Origin: Pegoplata infirma
Taxonomy: Eukaryota > Arthropoda > Insecta > Diptera > Anthomyiidae
DNA length: 64,000 nt
Reading direction: 5' to 3'
Assembly: GCA_963921195.1 (NCBI GenBank)
Contig: OY992537.1
Location: 80,210,535 to 80,274,534, forward strand
The stretch's first letter is position 1, and the number at the start of each line of letters is the position of its first letter. A program made the position numbers and the translations under genes. Shown here in pieces: positions 1-10,359 of the stretch. The notes under the pieces were generated by a model. The model searched no databases. It was not told the origin of the DNA and was given only the letters and a program-made list of their open reading frames with translations.

Positions 1-117
1 AGCCAAATTCTTCACCAGCTGCTGTATAGCAAGATTATGCTGTTGCTGTTCCAGCTGTATTTTAAGCATTTCCTTTAATACGTTTTCCATTTCTCTTGAG
101 TTTTCTATTTTTTCCAT
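1..117 (-). CDS. Start of a Gag-like protein of a Gypsy-type LTR retrotransposon (partial)
   Basis: An ATG at 117-115 on the minus strand opens a frame of 39 codons that runs without a stop off the left edge. The peptide begins MEKIENSREMENVLKEMLK and continues with a glutamine-rich helical stretch (QLEQQQHNLAIQQLV). A short acidic/basic start followed by Q-rich coiled-coil sequence is usual for Gag of insect Gypsy elements of the K02A2.6-like type. The decisive context is upstream: a primer-binding site lies 93 bases before the ATG, and LTR-like sequence lies beyond it. Gag would form the retroelement particle. Only the N-terminus is inside the window, so integrity, pol and the 3' LTR cannot be judged. 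The flanking LTR is broken by an insertion, so this copy is probably immobile. Confidence 0.6.
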   Translation of the reverse strand, partial: MEKIENSREMENVLKEMLKIQLEQQQHNLAIQQLVKNLA

Positions 118-209
118 AAAAAAAACGTTGTTCAAGAAACAAAATGCAGCTACATATAAATTATATTTAATTCTTTGTGTTTTCACAAAAGATATAATTT
201 ATTATTTCA

Positions 210-222
210 ATCCTCGTCGCCA
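210..222 (-). other. Primer-binding site matching the 3' end of tRNA-Ser
   Basis: Read on the minus strand this is TGGCGACGAGGAT. It is the complement of a tRNA 3' end ...ATCCTCGTCG plus CCA, which is the acceptor end of eukaryotic tRNA-Ser(GCU) as I know it. It lies directly after LTR-like sequence and upstream of the Gag start, exactly where a retrotransposon primes minus-strand synthesis. The 13-base match is seen; the tRNA assignment is from memory and should be checked against the host tRNAs. Confidence 0.65.
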
Positions 223-228
223 CTATTG

Positions 229-1568
229 AGTTAAAACACCTCAATTCAACCGAAAAAAGTAGCATTTTTGACCTTACCCCTTTCCAATTTGATGAAACTT
301 GGAATATAGTTGGGTCCTTACAAAAAAATCGTGGTGCCAAAATTTTGGACTTCTGGTAGTTTTTCTTCCCGAGATATGGGGTCTTGAAAATTGGCAAAAT
401 CGTATATATTTAACAAAAGTGTTCTGAGCTAAATAAAGATAACTCGAAAAGTAATAATAATACAGGCCTCAGTCAGGTTGAAAATAATAGGTAATGAGAC
501 AGCCTTTAAAATGGCATTCCCCAAGATTTTTTTTTAAAAAGGTCAAAGGTCATTGGTTTTAACCTTAATTTTTGGAGAGCTATATCTCAAAAAACGATAT
601 TTTTAAAATTTTGGGAAAAATATATGTTATTAAGGGTCACCTATAGTACTTAAGTTTAAATTTTCAGGATGGAGACTTCATTGGAACTTTTAATATTAAG
701 AGAAACATAATGACAGGAAAGAAAAAGCGGTGTTTTTTTCCTTACAGAAAAAATTTTTTTTTTGTCTTTGAGATTCTGGTACCAAAGTTCACTTTTCTGA
801 ATGTTTTTTGACGTGCTGAGTCCATAAATGATCTTTGAATTGGCCTATCGCTATTAGTTTTCGAGTTATCTGCACATAAATGTGTGAAAATTGCTGAAAT
901 GCTATTTCTTTGTTATTTTAAACATTTAGGTGCATATATCTTGAAAAGTAATAGCGATAGGCCAGTTCAAAGGTCATATTTGGACTCAGCACGTCAAAAA
1001 CATTGTGAAAAATTAATTTTTGTACCAGAATTTCAAAGACAAAAAAAATATTTTTTTTTTCTAAGGGAAATTAAACCGCTTTTTCTTTCCTGTCGCAATG
1101 TTTCTTATAATATAAAAAGTTCCAATTAAGTCTCCATCCTGAAAATTTAAACTTAAGTAGCATGGGTGATTCTTAACAACATATATTTTTTCCAAAATTT
1201 TAAAAATATCTTTTTTTGAGATATAGCTCTCCAAAAATGAGGGGTAAAAACCAATGACCTTTGACCTTTTTCAAAAAAAATCTTGGTGAATGCCATTTTA
1301 AAGGCTGTCTTTTTACCTATTATTTGAAACGTGAACGAGACCTGTATTGTTATTACTTTTCGAGATATCTTTATTTATGTCAGAACACTTTTGTCAAATA
1401 TGTACGATTTTGTTAATTTTCAAGACCTCATATCTTGAAGACTGGAATGGCCAGAATGCTGAAAAATTGGCAAAATCTCTTTTTTGTTAAAGTAAACCCC
1501 AGTACTTAATTTCATTAAATTTGGAGGGGGTGCGGTCAACTCGTCGGTTGAATTGAGGTGTTTTAGCT
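229..1568. mobile_element. 1.34 kb foldback element with about 0.65 kb arms, inserted at the LTR/PBS junction
   Basis: The two halves are inverted copies around about 897-899. Paired landmarks are AGTTAAAACACCTC at 229 with its complement ending at 1568, GGTCTTGAAAATT near 390 with AATTTTCAAGACC near 1430, and TGGCCTATCGCTATTA near 841 with its complement near 950. CTATTG is present on both sides (223-228 and 1569-1574), a 6-bp target duplication. No coding capacity is seen. The termini fit no superfamily I can name. The insertion separates the last six bases of the LTR from the rest. Confidence 0.8.
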
Positions 1569-1690
1569 CTATTGTAATATGAATAATTAAATAACACACG
1601 TTTATTAATTCAAGTGATCTTTATTACAATGATTAAAATATTTAACTTAACTAAAAAAAAAGAGAAAGAAAGATAAAGTAAAATGTCAAA
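1569..1690 (-). repeat. Probable LTR tail (R/U5) of the retrotransposon at the left edge
   Basis: On the minus strand this contains AATAAA-type polyadenylation signals (near 1632-1627 and 1609-1604) followed by an AT-rich run ending CAATAG. Once the foldback element is removed it abuts the primer-binding site. A poly(A) signal close to the LTR end is expected for R/U5. The far (U3) boundary was not found, and the end is AG rather than the usual CA, so the exact LTR edge is uncertain. Confidence 0.5.
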
Positions 1691-2001
1691 TATGGAAACA
1701 GGGTTGCCGTCCAACACTCTCACTCACTAGATGGAACTGCCGTGTACTTACTGGAGTGATTCTTTGCCAATGTCCTGCTTTGGCCAGAACCCGACTGCAC
1801 ATTTTAGGCAGACATGACTTCGAGAGCTTCGAAACGGTTTCGAATGTCGACCTAAGGCAAATAGTACAATTCGCGATGAGGACAAATGTGTTCTATCAGC
1901 GTCGCTGAGGAATTATTGTGGTTTCGCTATGGACCATCCGGTCTATGTGAGGAGTCTTTGACTCCGCCACCTCTAACCTAACCTAACCTAACCTTCCCGT
2001 A
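1690..2001 (-). repeat. Dispersed fly repeat with a GGTTAGGTTAGG start
   Basis: This segment is clearly richer in GC than its surroundings. On the minus strand it begins with four GGTTA units, followed by GGTGGCGGAGTC and GGTCCATAGCGAAACCACA. I recall a common dispersed repeat of higher flies with GGTTAGG units followed by a GTCCATTGTGATACCACA-like motif. No ORF is visible. It may also be part of the U3 region of the adjacent LTR. Confidence 0.35.
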
Positions 2002-3564
2002 ATAAGCTCTTCAATAAGCATCGTTCTAGGGGTATGCCCTATAGAAATTCCAAAATTTTCTGATTTCGGAACATGCTAATATATCACAAAATCTTTTTTA
2101 AATTTCAACTCAGTGAAACTGAAATAATGTTTAAAAAAACCGGCAGTTTTTGGAATTTAGAAAAAGTGTAAATGCAGTTGTGTAAACAAGACCTTCAACC
2201 ATCACTGAGCAATGTTTAAGGATTACCCCACTTTATCCGTAAAAGTTACAGAGGGTTAAAGTTGGAAAATCGATAAAAATGGCTTGAAATAATCAATAGT
2301 TTTTACCTTTTTTTTTTTTATGTTCTCCTTATATTTCAATCTTTTCCGGCATAACATAAAGTCAGATTATTTTAATGTTGGTTTGATAGATGCTTCATCG
2401 CTTGGTAAGAAGTTATAAGACGGTTAAGTTTTGAAACCAAAAATTAAGTGTTTTTAAATTTTCGAGGTTTTTTGATCAGGGATTTCGGCCCCCTCTATAA
2501 AATGAAAAAAGTTGAACGCAAATTGGTAGCTGTTGTAATTCTTAACATTTTGGAATTAATCCCGTTAATGTGCCACGAATAGTTAAGGAGTTTCAGCAGA
2601 TCAAAGTTCGAAAGAAAAAACGTAAAAAACGCGGTTTCATTCGAAACCGCGTTTTTTACGTTTTGCGTAAACCGAGTTTTTTGTGAGTTTATATAAAAAA
2701 TCACTGGCGGGTTTATAAAAATTAAATTGCAAAAATTTTATGGCAATTTTGAAAATTGTGCGAAATTTGCGAATCTGTTTCCTATTTTTTTTAGTAGCAA
2801 TTAATGCATCATGTTCATTTTGATACACCAAAAGACGTGCCTTAACGAGTAGAACTGATTTGCTTTTTGACTTTGTACTTTAAGCCATTCTGAGCGGAAA
2901 GCGCTATGATTTTATCTAAACCTGTTTTGATCTGGCACATCCAAGGCTTTACACGAATCCGGATGAAATTTTTTTTAAATGAAAGCCCACTTGATGTGTC
3001 ATTATAAAATCAGAGGCGGGTTAAAACATTTTGATGATTTTAGATTTTTTGGACCATATTAAATTTTCTTGTCATAAAAAAGCATCACCGATTTTTTTTA
3101 AACTACTGGTACAATGATACGATTTTCCGTGATTTTTTTCAGTAATAACAACGCGCATTGCCTATATATGTTATAAAAAATTGTGAAACTTTTCTTTTAC
3201 CGCGAATTAATCGCGATTTTAGGTACTTAGATATTTTTTTTTTAAATCGTTTGGTCATTAAAGGGTTAAATTTATAATATATATTTTAGAAGAAATGATA
3301 TATCCTGGCATGTTTTAATAACGCATGCAAGAAATGTGTAGAAAAAAAATCTTTAAAATATTTTTAAGATCTTTAAAACCGCTAAATCTTAAAACCGCCA
3401 AAACTTTTGACCCCCTTGCGCGATTTAATTGACGCGAACGAATTTCTTATTCTTAAATAGCTTCTAATATTTTTGCCAACTTTCATCGATGTGCCATCAA
3501 AACAAAAATCACATCTTTTTTTACCTCAAAATTTAAGTCTTAGACGACTTAGACTCCTCATATA
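2002..3564. other. AT-rich stretch without recognised gene or element ends
   Basis: Only short random frames are present. The one structure I can support is the perfect hairpin at 2617-2664. Motifs such as CATCACTGAGCAATGTTTAAGG near 2200 loosely resemble the ends of the foldback element at 17184, which suggests old decayed repeats. Confidence 0.5.
2617..2664. repeat. Perfect hairpin with 22-bp arms and a 4-base loop
   Basis: Arms 2617-2638 and 2643-2664 are exact reverse complements with loop ATTC. The stem contains AACGCGGTTTC. Such exact pairing is out of keeping with the decayed surroundings and suggests a recent palindromic duplication or the centre of a young foldback. No poly(U) tract or other terminator context follows. 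Confidence 0.8.
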
Positions 3565-4136
3565 TTTTTATACCCTCCAACTACAGTATGGGGGTATACT
3601 CACTTTGTCATTCCGTGTGTAACGCATCGAAATATCGGTCGGGGACCCCATAAAGTATATATATTATTGATCAGTGATCGATTCTAAGACATTTTAGCGA
3701 TGTCCGTCCGTCCGTCCGTCCGTCCGTCCGTCTGTCTGTCCGTCCGTCCGTCTGTAGTTAACACGATGCAGTCCAAAATAAAATAGCTAGACCCTTCAAG
3801 TTTGGCACAAATATGTCTTATGTTCCTAGGCAGGTTAAGTTCGGAAATTGGCCAAATCGGACCAGGGGGAAAAAAGTTCCCCCTTGAAGAACTAAACCAA
3901 CCTCTAAAAAAATACACTTTTTTACATGTTTTTTTTGTATTTTTGTTAATTAAACGAAACATTTGGTATATTTATCGCGATGGGAAGGTGCTCTCAACGT
4001 CCCCCACTGACCCTATCAACCCCCCCCCCCCAAAAAAAAAAGAAACGCCCCTGACAAATTTTTGTTTTTAATTTTTTTTACATTTTGGAGGGTATAATAG
4101 ATTCGGCACAGCCGAATTTAACACTCTCACTTGTTT
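3565..4136 (+). mobile_element. DINE-1-like Helentron element (HINE), family I
   Basis: It starts TTTTTATACCCTCCAACTAC, continues through CATTCCGTGTGTAAC, an ATCGAAATATCGGTC motif, AGCGATGTCCGTCC with a CCGT microsatellite, and ends GGGTATAATAGATTCGGC..GCCGAATTTAACACTCTCACTTGTTT. The 3' hairpin before CTTGTTT and the internal GTCCGTCC tract match the INE-1/DINE-1 layout of Diptera. These are non-autonomous rolling-circle (Helentron-dependent) elements and encode no protein. Confidence 0.85.
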
Positions 4137-4369
4137 ATTTTATTTTTTTAAATTTTTCAAAAATCTAAAATTTTGAACGCCGGGCGCCACGGGTTAATTT
4201 AATCCGATAGGCCCCAAATTAATACCACTTAAGTTTTAAGCCTAGGACAATGAAAATTTGCCTGGGCACTTGGGAAAATCGAAAGTTAAAAAAATTCTTG
4301 TCTACTATACAATTTCGTACTAAACTTACGCAGTCTATGTTTGTTATTTTAGACTAAAGCGTGCCATTC

Positions 4370-4486
4370 ACATACAGACAAACGGACGGACATCGCTAGA
4401 ATGATGGGATAGAAAGATTCGCTCAAAGATTACTCACGGTATGTCAAAGTGAGTTTACGCCCAAACTGTAGTTGGAGGGTAAAATG
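4370..4486 (-). mobile_element. HINE family I 5' fragment, inverted
   Basis: ACGGACGGACATCGCTAGAATG followed by AAAGTGAG and GTAGTTGGAGGGTA is the reverse complement of the first ~150 bases of the element at 3565. The 3' half is missing. The two pieces lie in opposite orientation. Confidence 0.7.
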
Positions 4487-6091
4487 CCACCATTGATTAT
4501 ATACGAATATTTTTGTTTTAATAATGTTTGTACAAAATAATTAAAAAATCAATTTATTTGAAATTAAAATTATTTTTTTTTTCATTAAAATAAGTAAACC
4601 GCAAAAAATATTTACATTCAATTATTTATTCATTTCAATATATAATATGTTATTAAACAAAAAAAAACTATTGAAAGACTTTATCAACCGCATCATCATA
4701 ATCATCTTTATATATCATCATCAACAGCATCATCATAATTATCATCCTTTTCATCAACATCAATGACACTGTCACTTCATATCAAATTGTATATTCACCA
4801 TTATGAATACTTAAAACAAATACAATTTTTTAGTAAATACAAACATTTAAGCACAGATGTAGTCATACTCAAGAGATATGAATTGTATGAACATTTAAAT
4901 AATGAATAATATTGAATATATATTTTTTATAAATGTGGGTACAAAAACATCACACATAACATTCACACATTCACACAAAAGATTCACCAAAATATAAAAT
5001 ATTCATTTGACATTGTAAAAGAAACCCTTCAATCGATAAATTGGAAAACAAAAAATTACAAATTCCACAAAAAAGAAAACAATGGATAAGATCAGAAAAC
5101 TTTAGAATAATAAATAATAAAGCATTAATATTAATATTGCTAGGTACGCACCTCTTTTATTATTTTTGTCGTGCTGTGTTATTTAAAGCATCGCTTCACA
5201 CTTACTAGACTGGACTCCTACTGTAAATAGAAATAAATTTATAAAAGGGTGAATAAAAGCAATGAAGGTAAAGTATAATTAATTAGGTGAATAAAAAAAT
5301 ATAAAAACACCTGCGCTAGCCAGCATTAGAGTTTTTTCCACACTTTTTCATTTCCCGGGAGAGCGGGAAATTTTTTTAATTTTCCCGGGATTCCGGGATC
5401 CCGCAGCGAAATTTCCAGTCCATATAAAATGGATTTTTATTAAGAACAATTTTTATTAAACGCTTAAAAAACTCCATAATAAAGTAAGTTTGAGCAATAA
5501 GTACACAAACATGTCAATTTAAATTACGTATTAACTTAAGAACTTTGATTTTTTAAATTTCTTACAGTATTTTTTTTATCACGAAAAACGATTTTTCTTA
5601 AAACAATATAAAACAATATCACGAAAAAACTAGGGATATAAGATCGAAAACAAAAACGTAACAACAAAGAAAATTATAGTCATTGGTCGTTGTCCAAACA
5701 CGAACCAATTGGATCCATATTTGGTTAGATCTTTTATTATTGTGAAATAAGTCCAAAAAGGATCAGGTTATGATCAGACTTAACAAGATCATTAAAGAAC
5801 GTAAACACCTACAAAGAAAATTGTAATGGAATTTGAGAGATTTATGTGAATATAGAAAGGGCGGTTTGTATGGGGATTCATAGTAAAAGTGGTCCGATTC
5901 TTTCATAATTTGGAATTATGAATACAAGCAACATTTACCAGCAAAATTTGAAAGCATGCCTTTTATAATATGTATACAAAGTACTTCTCACTCGCATTTT
6001 AAAAAATGTTTTAAGAAAATGTTTTATGTTTTATGTTTTATAAAAGCTTTTATTGGGGCTTGTTTTAACATCGTTTTTTCCCAATTTAAAA
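4487..6091. other. AT-rich stretch with CAT microsatellite and a possible hAT end
   Basis: At 4690-4770 there is an interrupted CAT/CATCAT microsatellite. At 5326-5430 the sequence (TTTCATTTCCCGGGA, then TTTTCCCGGGATTCCGGG) resembles the inner ends of the hAT-like element at 22739, but no partner end was found. Nothing else is recognised. Confidence 0.4.
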
Positions 6092-6514
6092 CACTCAGAA
6101 GAACAACTCTGTCGAAAAATCTGTAAAACAACTTTCAGTTTGAATTAGCAAACTTTTAGCATATCTTTACAAGGAATTCTCATGACTTTACTAGATTTTT
6201 TGCTAGCTCCTATTTTATGAGAATTCCTATTAAAAATTACGAGCTTATTTGTAATTTTACAAGCTTTTTACTAATAAAATTGTAAATTTACACCTTTTTT
6301 GATGTGATAATACAAGGAGTTCTCGTTAATTTACCAGATTTTTTTGTAAAATTGCCTTGAAAATTTGTAAAATTATAAAAAATTATAAAATTACAAAAAA
6401 TGTAAATTTCGATTGAAAATTTTTGGTTTGAAAACAAGCAAAACTGTCAAATATTGGTAAAATAGGATTACAAGACTTTTTCTAGTAATTTGGAAAGGTT
6501 TTTTTTTCAAAGTG
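6092..6514. mobile_element. TA-flanked MITE, same family as 10360-11873
   Basis: The right end, read on the minus strand, is TACACTTTGAAAAAAAAACC followed by CCAAATTACTAGAAAAAGTC. This matches the left end of the larger element at 10360. The left end is CACTCAGAAGAAC. Internal TTACAAGGA/ATTCTCGT-type motifs recur in both. TA target sites suggest the Tc1/mariner group. There is no ORF. Confidence 0.6.
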
Positions 6515-6620
6515 TAAACATTTTCAAATTGGTTTTAACGAAAAACCCCAAAAATGTTCCTCCATACAAAAACGTCGTTATCAGGAAAACGAAAAGTGGA
6601 AGTTTACTTAATGTCATTAA

Positions 6621-7071
6621 AAAACAAGTAAAAAAGTTACATTCGACCTTGCCGAATGTATTGATACCCTCCACAATGTAAAAAAAGTTTATTTGCAAAA
6701 AAAAAAATTAACAGAAAAAAAATTTTAAAAAAAAATAGGCGAAAAAAATTTTTTGTTGAAAAAAAAAAATCGGCGAAAACTTTGTTTTTGTTAAAAAAAA
6801 TTTGTTTGTACTTGTTTAAATACCATTTGGTGATCATTTCTGTTCACATGTGTCAACCAGCAGCGGAATTAAAGCATTTTGTATTTTTAGGTTATGTTGA
6901 ATGTACCAAAATTTCCGAGGTGTCCTTACATTTTCGTTCATAACTTTTATACCGCTGACGGGGATCATAAATGTATATACTTTATGGGGTCCCAGACCGA
7001 TATTTCGATGAGTTACAAACGGAATGACAAACGCATATATACCCTCTATCACTAGAATGGAGGGTATAAAA
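6621..7071 (-). mobile_element. HINE family II, complete ends
   Basis: On the plus strand it runs from AACAAGTAAAAAAGTTACATT through the hairpin TTCGACCTTGCCGAA and ATACCCTCCACA to TATACCCTCTATCACTAGAATGGAGGGTATAAAA. The 5' part holds the usual GGGGTCCCAGACCGATATTTCGATG motif. It is a compact copy of about 450 bp and lacks the GTCCGTCC tract. Confidence 0.8.
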
Positions 7072-7199
7072 ATGCCTGCAAATTTTGTACTCTTGCCCAA
7101 AACATTAAACCATGATAATGTTTTGCGGGAGATTTGGGTGTACTTGCCAAAGCAAAGTTTTTTTAGAAAAAATAATGTTATATTACTTTACTATTCCAT

Positions 7200-7355
7200 T
7201 CAAAACGAATTGAAATATCAGTCGAGGACCCCATTAAAAAACCAAAAGAGATGAACATTTCGTAAGTGGCTGCAAAAATAAGTGCAAACAAGTGTTTTTA
7301 CATTTTGGAGAGTATAAAAGATTCGACACTAAAGAATATAACACTCTCACTTGTT
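7200..7355 (+). mobile_element. Internally deleted HINE fragment
   Basis: It has GAATTGAAATATCAGTCGAGGACCCC from the 5' region, then jumps to TTTGGAGAGTATAAAAGATTCGACACTAAAGAATATAACACTCTCACTTGTTTT at the 3' end. The 3' hairpin is mutated. Confidence 0.65.
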
Positions 7356-7408
7356 TTATGTTCTTTTGATAAACAAATGGAAAATTAAAAAAAAAAAAAA
7401 ATAAAAAA

Positions 7409-7772
7409 TTAGGCACGTCTCCGAAACAGAAAATGCAAATTCCTTCATTTGTGTCTGCAATTCCAGATCATGTTGGTAACCTTTGCGAAATAATGTAAGA
7501 GACAAAAAAGTTGAAAGAAAGTATGAGGTGAGGTTGAGATTGCTAGAAATAGAATTGTAGTGTTGGAAACTGTCAAAATTTATTCTGTAGAAACTATAAA
7601 TATTCACATATATAAAAAACAGTTTTCATTAACAAGACAAACGACATTTAAAATCCTACTGAAGATGACACTAACTGGGGTGTTTGAAACCGGTATAGGA
7701 AATACCAGAAATGTCTATAATTTTTAGAAATTCAATTTTTCTTCTGCATTTTTTCAACTTGAACCCTTATAA
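7409..7772. repeat. 0.36 kb duplicated unit, copy 1 (empty site)
   Basis: This runs from TTAGGCACGTCTCCGAAACAG to ACTTGAACCCTTATAA. It is nearly identical to the copy at 7851-8899 but lacks the MITE found there; the uninterrupted site AAAAAAGTTGAAAG is at 7505-7517. On the minus strand the first 90 bases read as an open, protein-like stretch (GYQHDLELQTQMKEF), present in both copies. Function unknown. Confidence 0.8.
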
Positions 7773-7850
7773 CAAATATAATTAGAGCCCGTGCTCGATC
7801 TGTACTTACAGAAAAAATCAAATAAATTACTGACAAAATATGTCGCCATT

Positions 7851-8899
7851 AGGCACGTCTCCGAAACAGAAAATGCAAATTCCTTCATTTGTGTCTGCAA
7901 TTCCAGATCATGTTGGTAACCTTTGCGAAATAATGTAAGAGACAAAAAAGTTCCCGAGTAAAAATAGACATATATAGCAATATATAACTTGATACAAACA
8001 TAATTAATCATATATGATTATACATCCCGTGAGGTATTTTCTAATTTTTTTAAAAAAGTCATATGTTGTAATATATAATTTTATCATGATTCGGATTAAA
8101 AGGTATACGGTTGATATAAATATATGAAATAATATTAGGGCCAATACAAAATTTTTTTTTCTGTATAATTTAATATAAAATTATATGTAGCTTATTCTGT
8201 TCCATATATAAATGTTTCCAATTAAATGTTTCCAATTAACCAAAAATGTTCTAAGTTTTTTAAGCAAAGTATAAGAAACTTTTAAAATGTTCCTAAACAT
8301 TTCCTTGTTAGGGTTATGTATATCATCTATCTGGTTCGAAGCGTACCCAAACATTTTTTTTGTTTTAGAAAATTATATGTTTGGTGAATGTATCGTTGAC
8401 CTGTGGTGTAACTCATCCAAACCAAAACACACCAAGATTTTTTATGTTTTTATGCAATTAGATCTAATTGGATCCAATGAAATATGGCAATGTCTGGTCA
8501 AAACTCGGATGAAATCGAATCATATTTTACACAAGTGGATCTTTTTTAATGCAAAAACATCCACCATTATTCGGATTAAATTGCGTATAAATATATATTG
8601 TGTTATATATAATTATGTATTGCATCATATAAAAATTTTTACTCGGGTTGAAAGAAAGTATGAGGTGAGGTTGAGATTGCTAGAAATAGAATTGTAGTGT
8701 TGGAAACTGTCAAAATTTATTCTGTAGAAACTATAAATATTCACATATATAAAAAACAGTTTTCATTAACATTTTAAAATCGTACTGAAGATGACACTAA
8801 CAGGGGTGTTTGAAACCGGTATAGGAAATACCAGAAATGTCTATAATTTTTAGAAATTCAATTTTTCTTCTGCATTTTTTCAACTTGAACCCTTATAAA
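7851..8899. repeat. 0.36 kb duplicated unit, copy 2, interrupted by a MITE
   Basis: The left part (7851-7952) and right part (8648-8899) together match copy 1. The split falls exactly at the TT of AAGTTGAAAG. A 4-base difference near ATTTTAAAATC and a small deletion near 8770 distinguish the copies, so duplication preceded the MITE insertion. Confidence 0.8.
7953..8647. mobile_element. CCC-group MITE, 695 bp, with 2-bp target duplication
   Basis: The ends are CCCGAGTAAAAAT and its complement ATTTTTACTCGGG. The flanks are TT on both sides, and copy 1 of the host repeat gives the empty site with a single TT. The interior is rich in ATATATGAT-like palindromic words and GATCTAATTGGATCC. The frame at 8287-8697 is not supported as a gene. 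A truncated relative lies at 27409. Confidence 0.85.
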
Positions 8900-8914
8900 A
8901 AAAGTTTTTGATTA

Positions 8915-9556
8915 ATTTTTTTGATGAAAAGAAAAATTTTTTGATGTAAAAAAATTGATGAAAAAAAAATATGCAAAAAAAAAATATTTGGTGAGAAAAA
9001 AATTGATAATAAAAAATTTGATAAAAAAATTTGATGAAAAAAAATTGATGAAAAAAATATGATAAAAAAAAATTATGAAAAAAAATTTTGATGAAAAAAA
9101 AAGTTGATAAAAAAAATTGATGAAAAAAAAAATTTTATGAAAAAAAAAAAAAAAAAAATTATGAAAAAAAAAAATTGATTAAAAAAAGTTTGATGAAAAA
9201 GGAACTTTTTATGAAAAAAATATTTGATGAAAAAAAAAATTTATGGAAAAAAAATTTGATGGAAAAAAAAAATTTGATGAAAAAAAAATTTTTGATAAAA
9301 AAAAAAAAATTAATGAAAAAAAAATTGACAAAAAAAATTAATGAAAAAAAAATTTGATGAAAAAAAAATTAAATGAAAAAAAAATTGATAAAAAAAATCA
9401 CGAAAAAAAAGTTTGATGAAAAAAAAAAAATTTATGAAAAAAGAAATTTGATGAAAAGCAAAAAAAAAAAAATGATGAAAAAAAAAAAATTGATGGAAAA
9501 AAATTGATGAAAAAAAAAAAAATGATGAAAAAAATAAAAATTTGATAAAAAATCAA
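8915..9556 (+). repeat. A-rich minisatellite (GATGAAAAAAAAATT)n
   Basis: About 40 degenerate units of 13-18 bases, each TTGATGAAAAAAAA with variable A-run length. The lysine-rich frame within it (9175-9357) is an artefact of the repeat. Confidence 0.85.
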
Positions 9557-9785
9557 ATTTATGTTACTTTTTATTCAACAGCTGGTGAAAAACGGTTTTA
9601 TTCACCACGAGGTGAATTATTGTCCAAGTTACAATCCCAAGTTATTAAAACTTTGGTTTTAAGCAAATGAAATAGTACTTCTTGTTTTCTTTTTCGTTAA
9701 TTGTGAGCTTATATAGTCAAACTGAGGTGTCGTCTTGCAACTCTTTTAAAATTAGACACCAGCCTAAAAACATTATCATGTTAAC

Positions 9786-10020
9786 AATTAGAAAAGTTAA
9801 ATTCGACTTTGTCGAATCTATGAATACCCTCCACAATGCCCTTTTTAAGTAATATTAAATTTTCTAACTTAAAAAAAAAAAAAAAATTTGATTAGAAATA
9901 TTTTATTTTGTGTAAAACATATTTTTTTAGTAATTTTTGAAAAAAAATAATAATTTACTAAATTTTTTTTTGAGTGTAAAATTTTTTTCGAGTGTATTTT
10001 ATTTTTTTTTTTATTCGGGC
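9786..10020 (-). mobile_element. HINE family II 3' fragment
   Basis: GAAAAGTTAAATTCGACTTTGTCGAATCTATGAATACCCTCCACAATGC is followed by GATTAGAAATATTTTATTTTGT and TTTGAGTGTAAAATTTTTTTC. The same order occurs at 43819-43863 plus 46014-46190. The 5' half is absent. The preceding 9557-9785 holds nothing I recognise. Confidence 0.7.
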
Positions 10021-10359
10021 TTTAAGGATTACAATGTTACACTTAAAAAAATGTAAAACTACTTAAAAAATTTCTGATCAATTTTTAATAAAAAATTAGA
10101 ATTGTGTTTGTTCTGTGTAGGTTTATTCTAGCTCGAGGTCATTATTTACTTTTCTAATTAAAATTATGACATTCTCATACAATTATTTTCAAGAAAATTA
10201 TTTTTCTGTTTTAAATTTATTTATGTTGGTAATTTTTTCAAGACTCAACCAACACGTATTTCGGAATTTGTCAGATTCCATTGTCTAGATTATTTAGAAA
10301 AAAAAAAAACGCTATACTACAAGTAGCAAAGGGATTTAATGACAAATCGTTAATTTTTA

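Noticed and set aside
1970..1996. CCTAA/TTAGG-type run resembling the arthropod telomere repeat
   Set aside because: Only about four units, inside a dispersed repeat; flies are known to have lost TTAGG telomeres, and the motif is common at the start of this repeat type.
8287..8697. 136-codon open frame, the longest in the window
   Set aside because: It lies almost wholly in the CCC-group MITE and runs out of its right end; an inverse truncated copy at 27409 shows the same sequence as non-coding repeat.
9175..9357. Lysine-rich 60-codon frame
   Set aside because: Direct translation of the GATGAAAAAAAA minisatellite.
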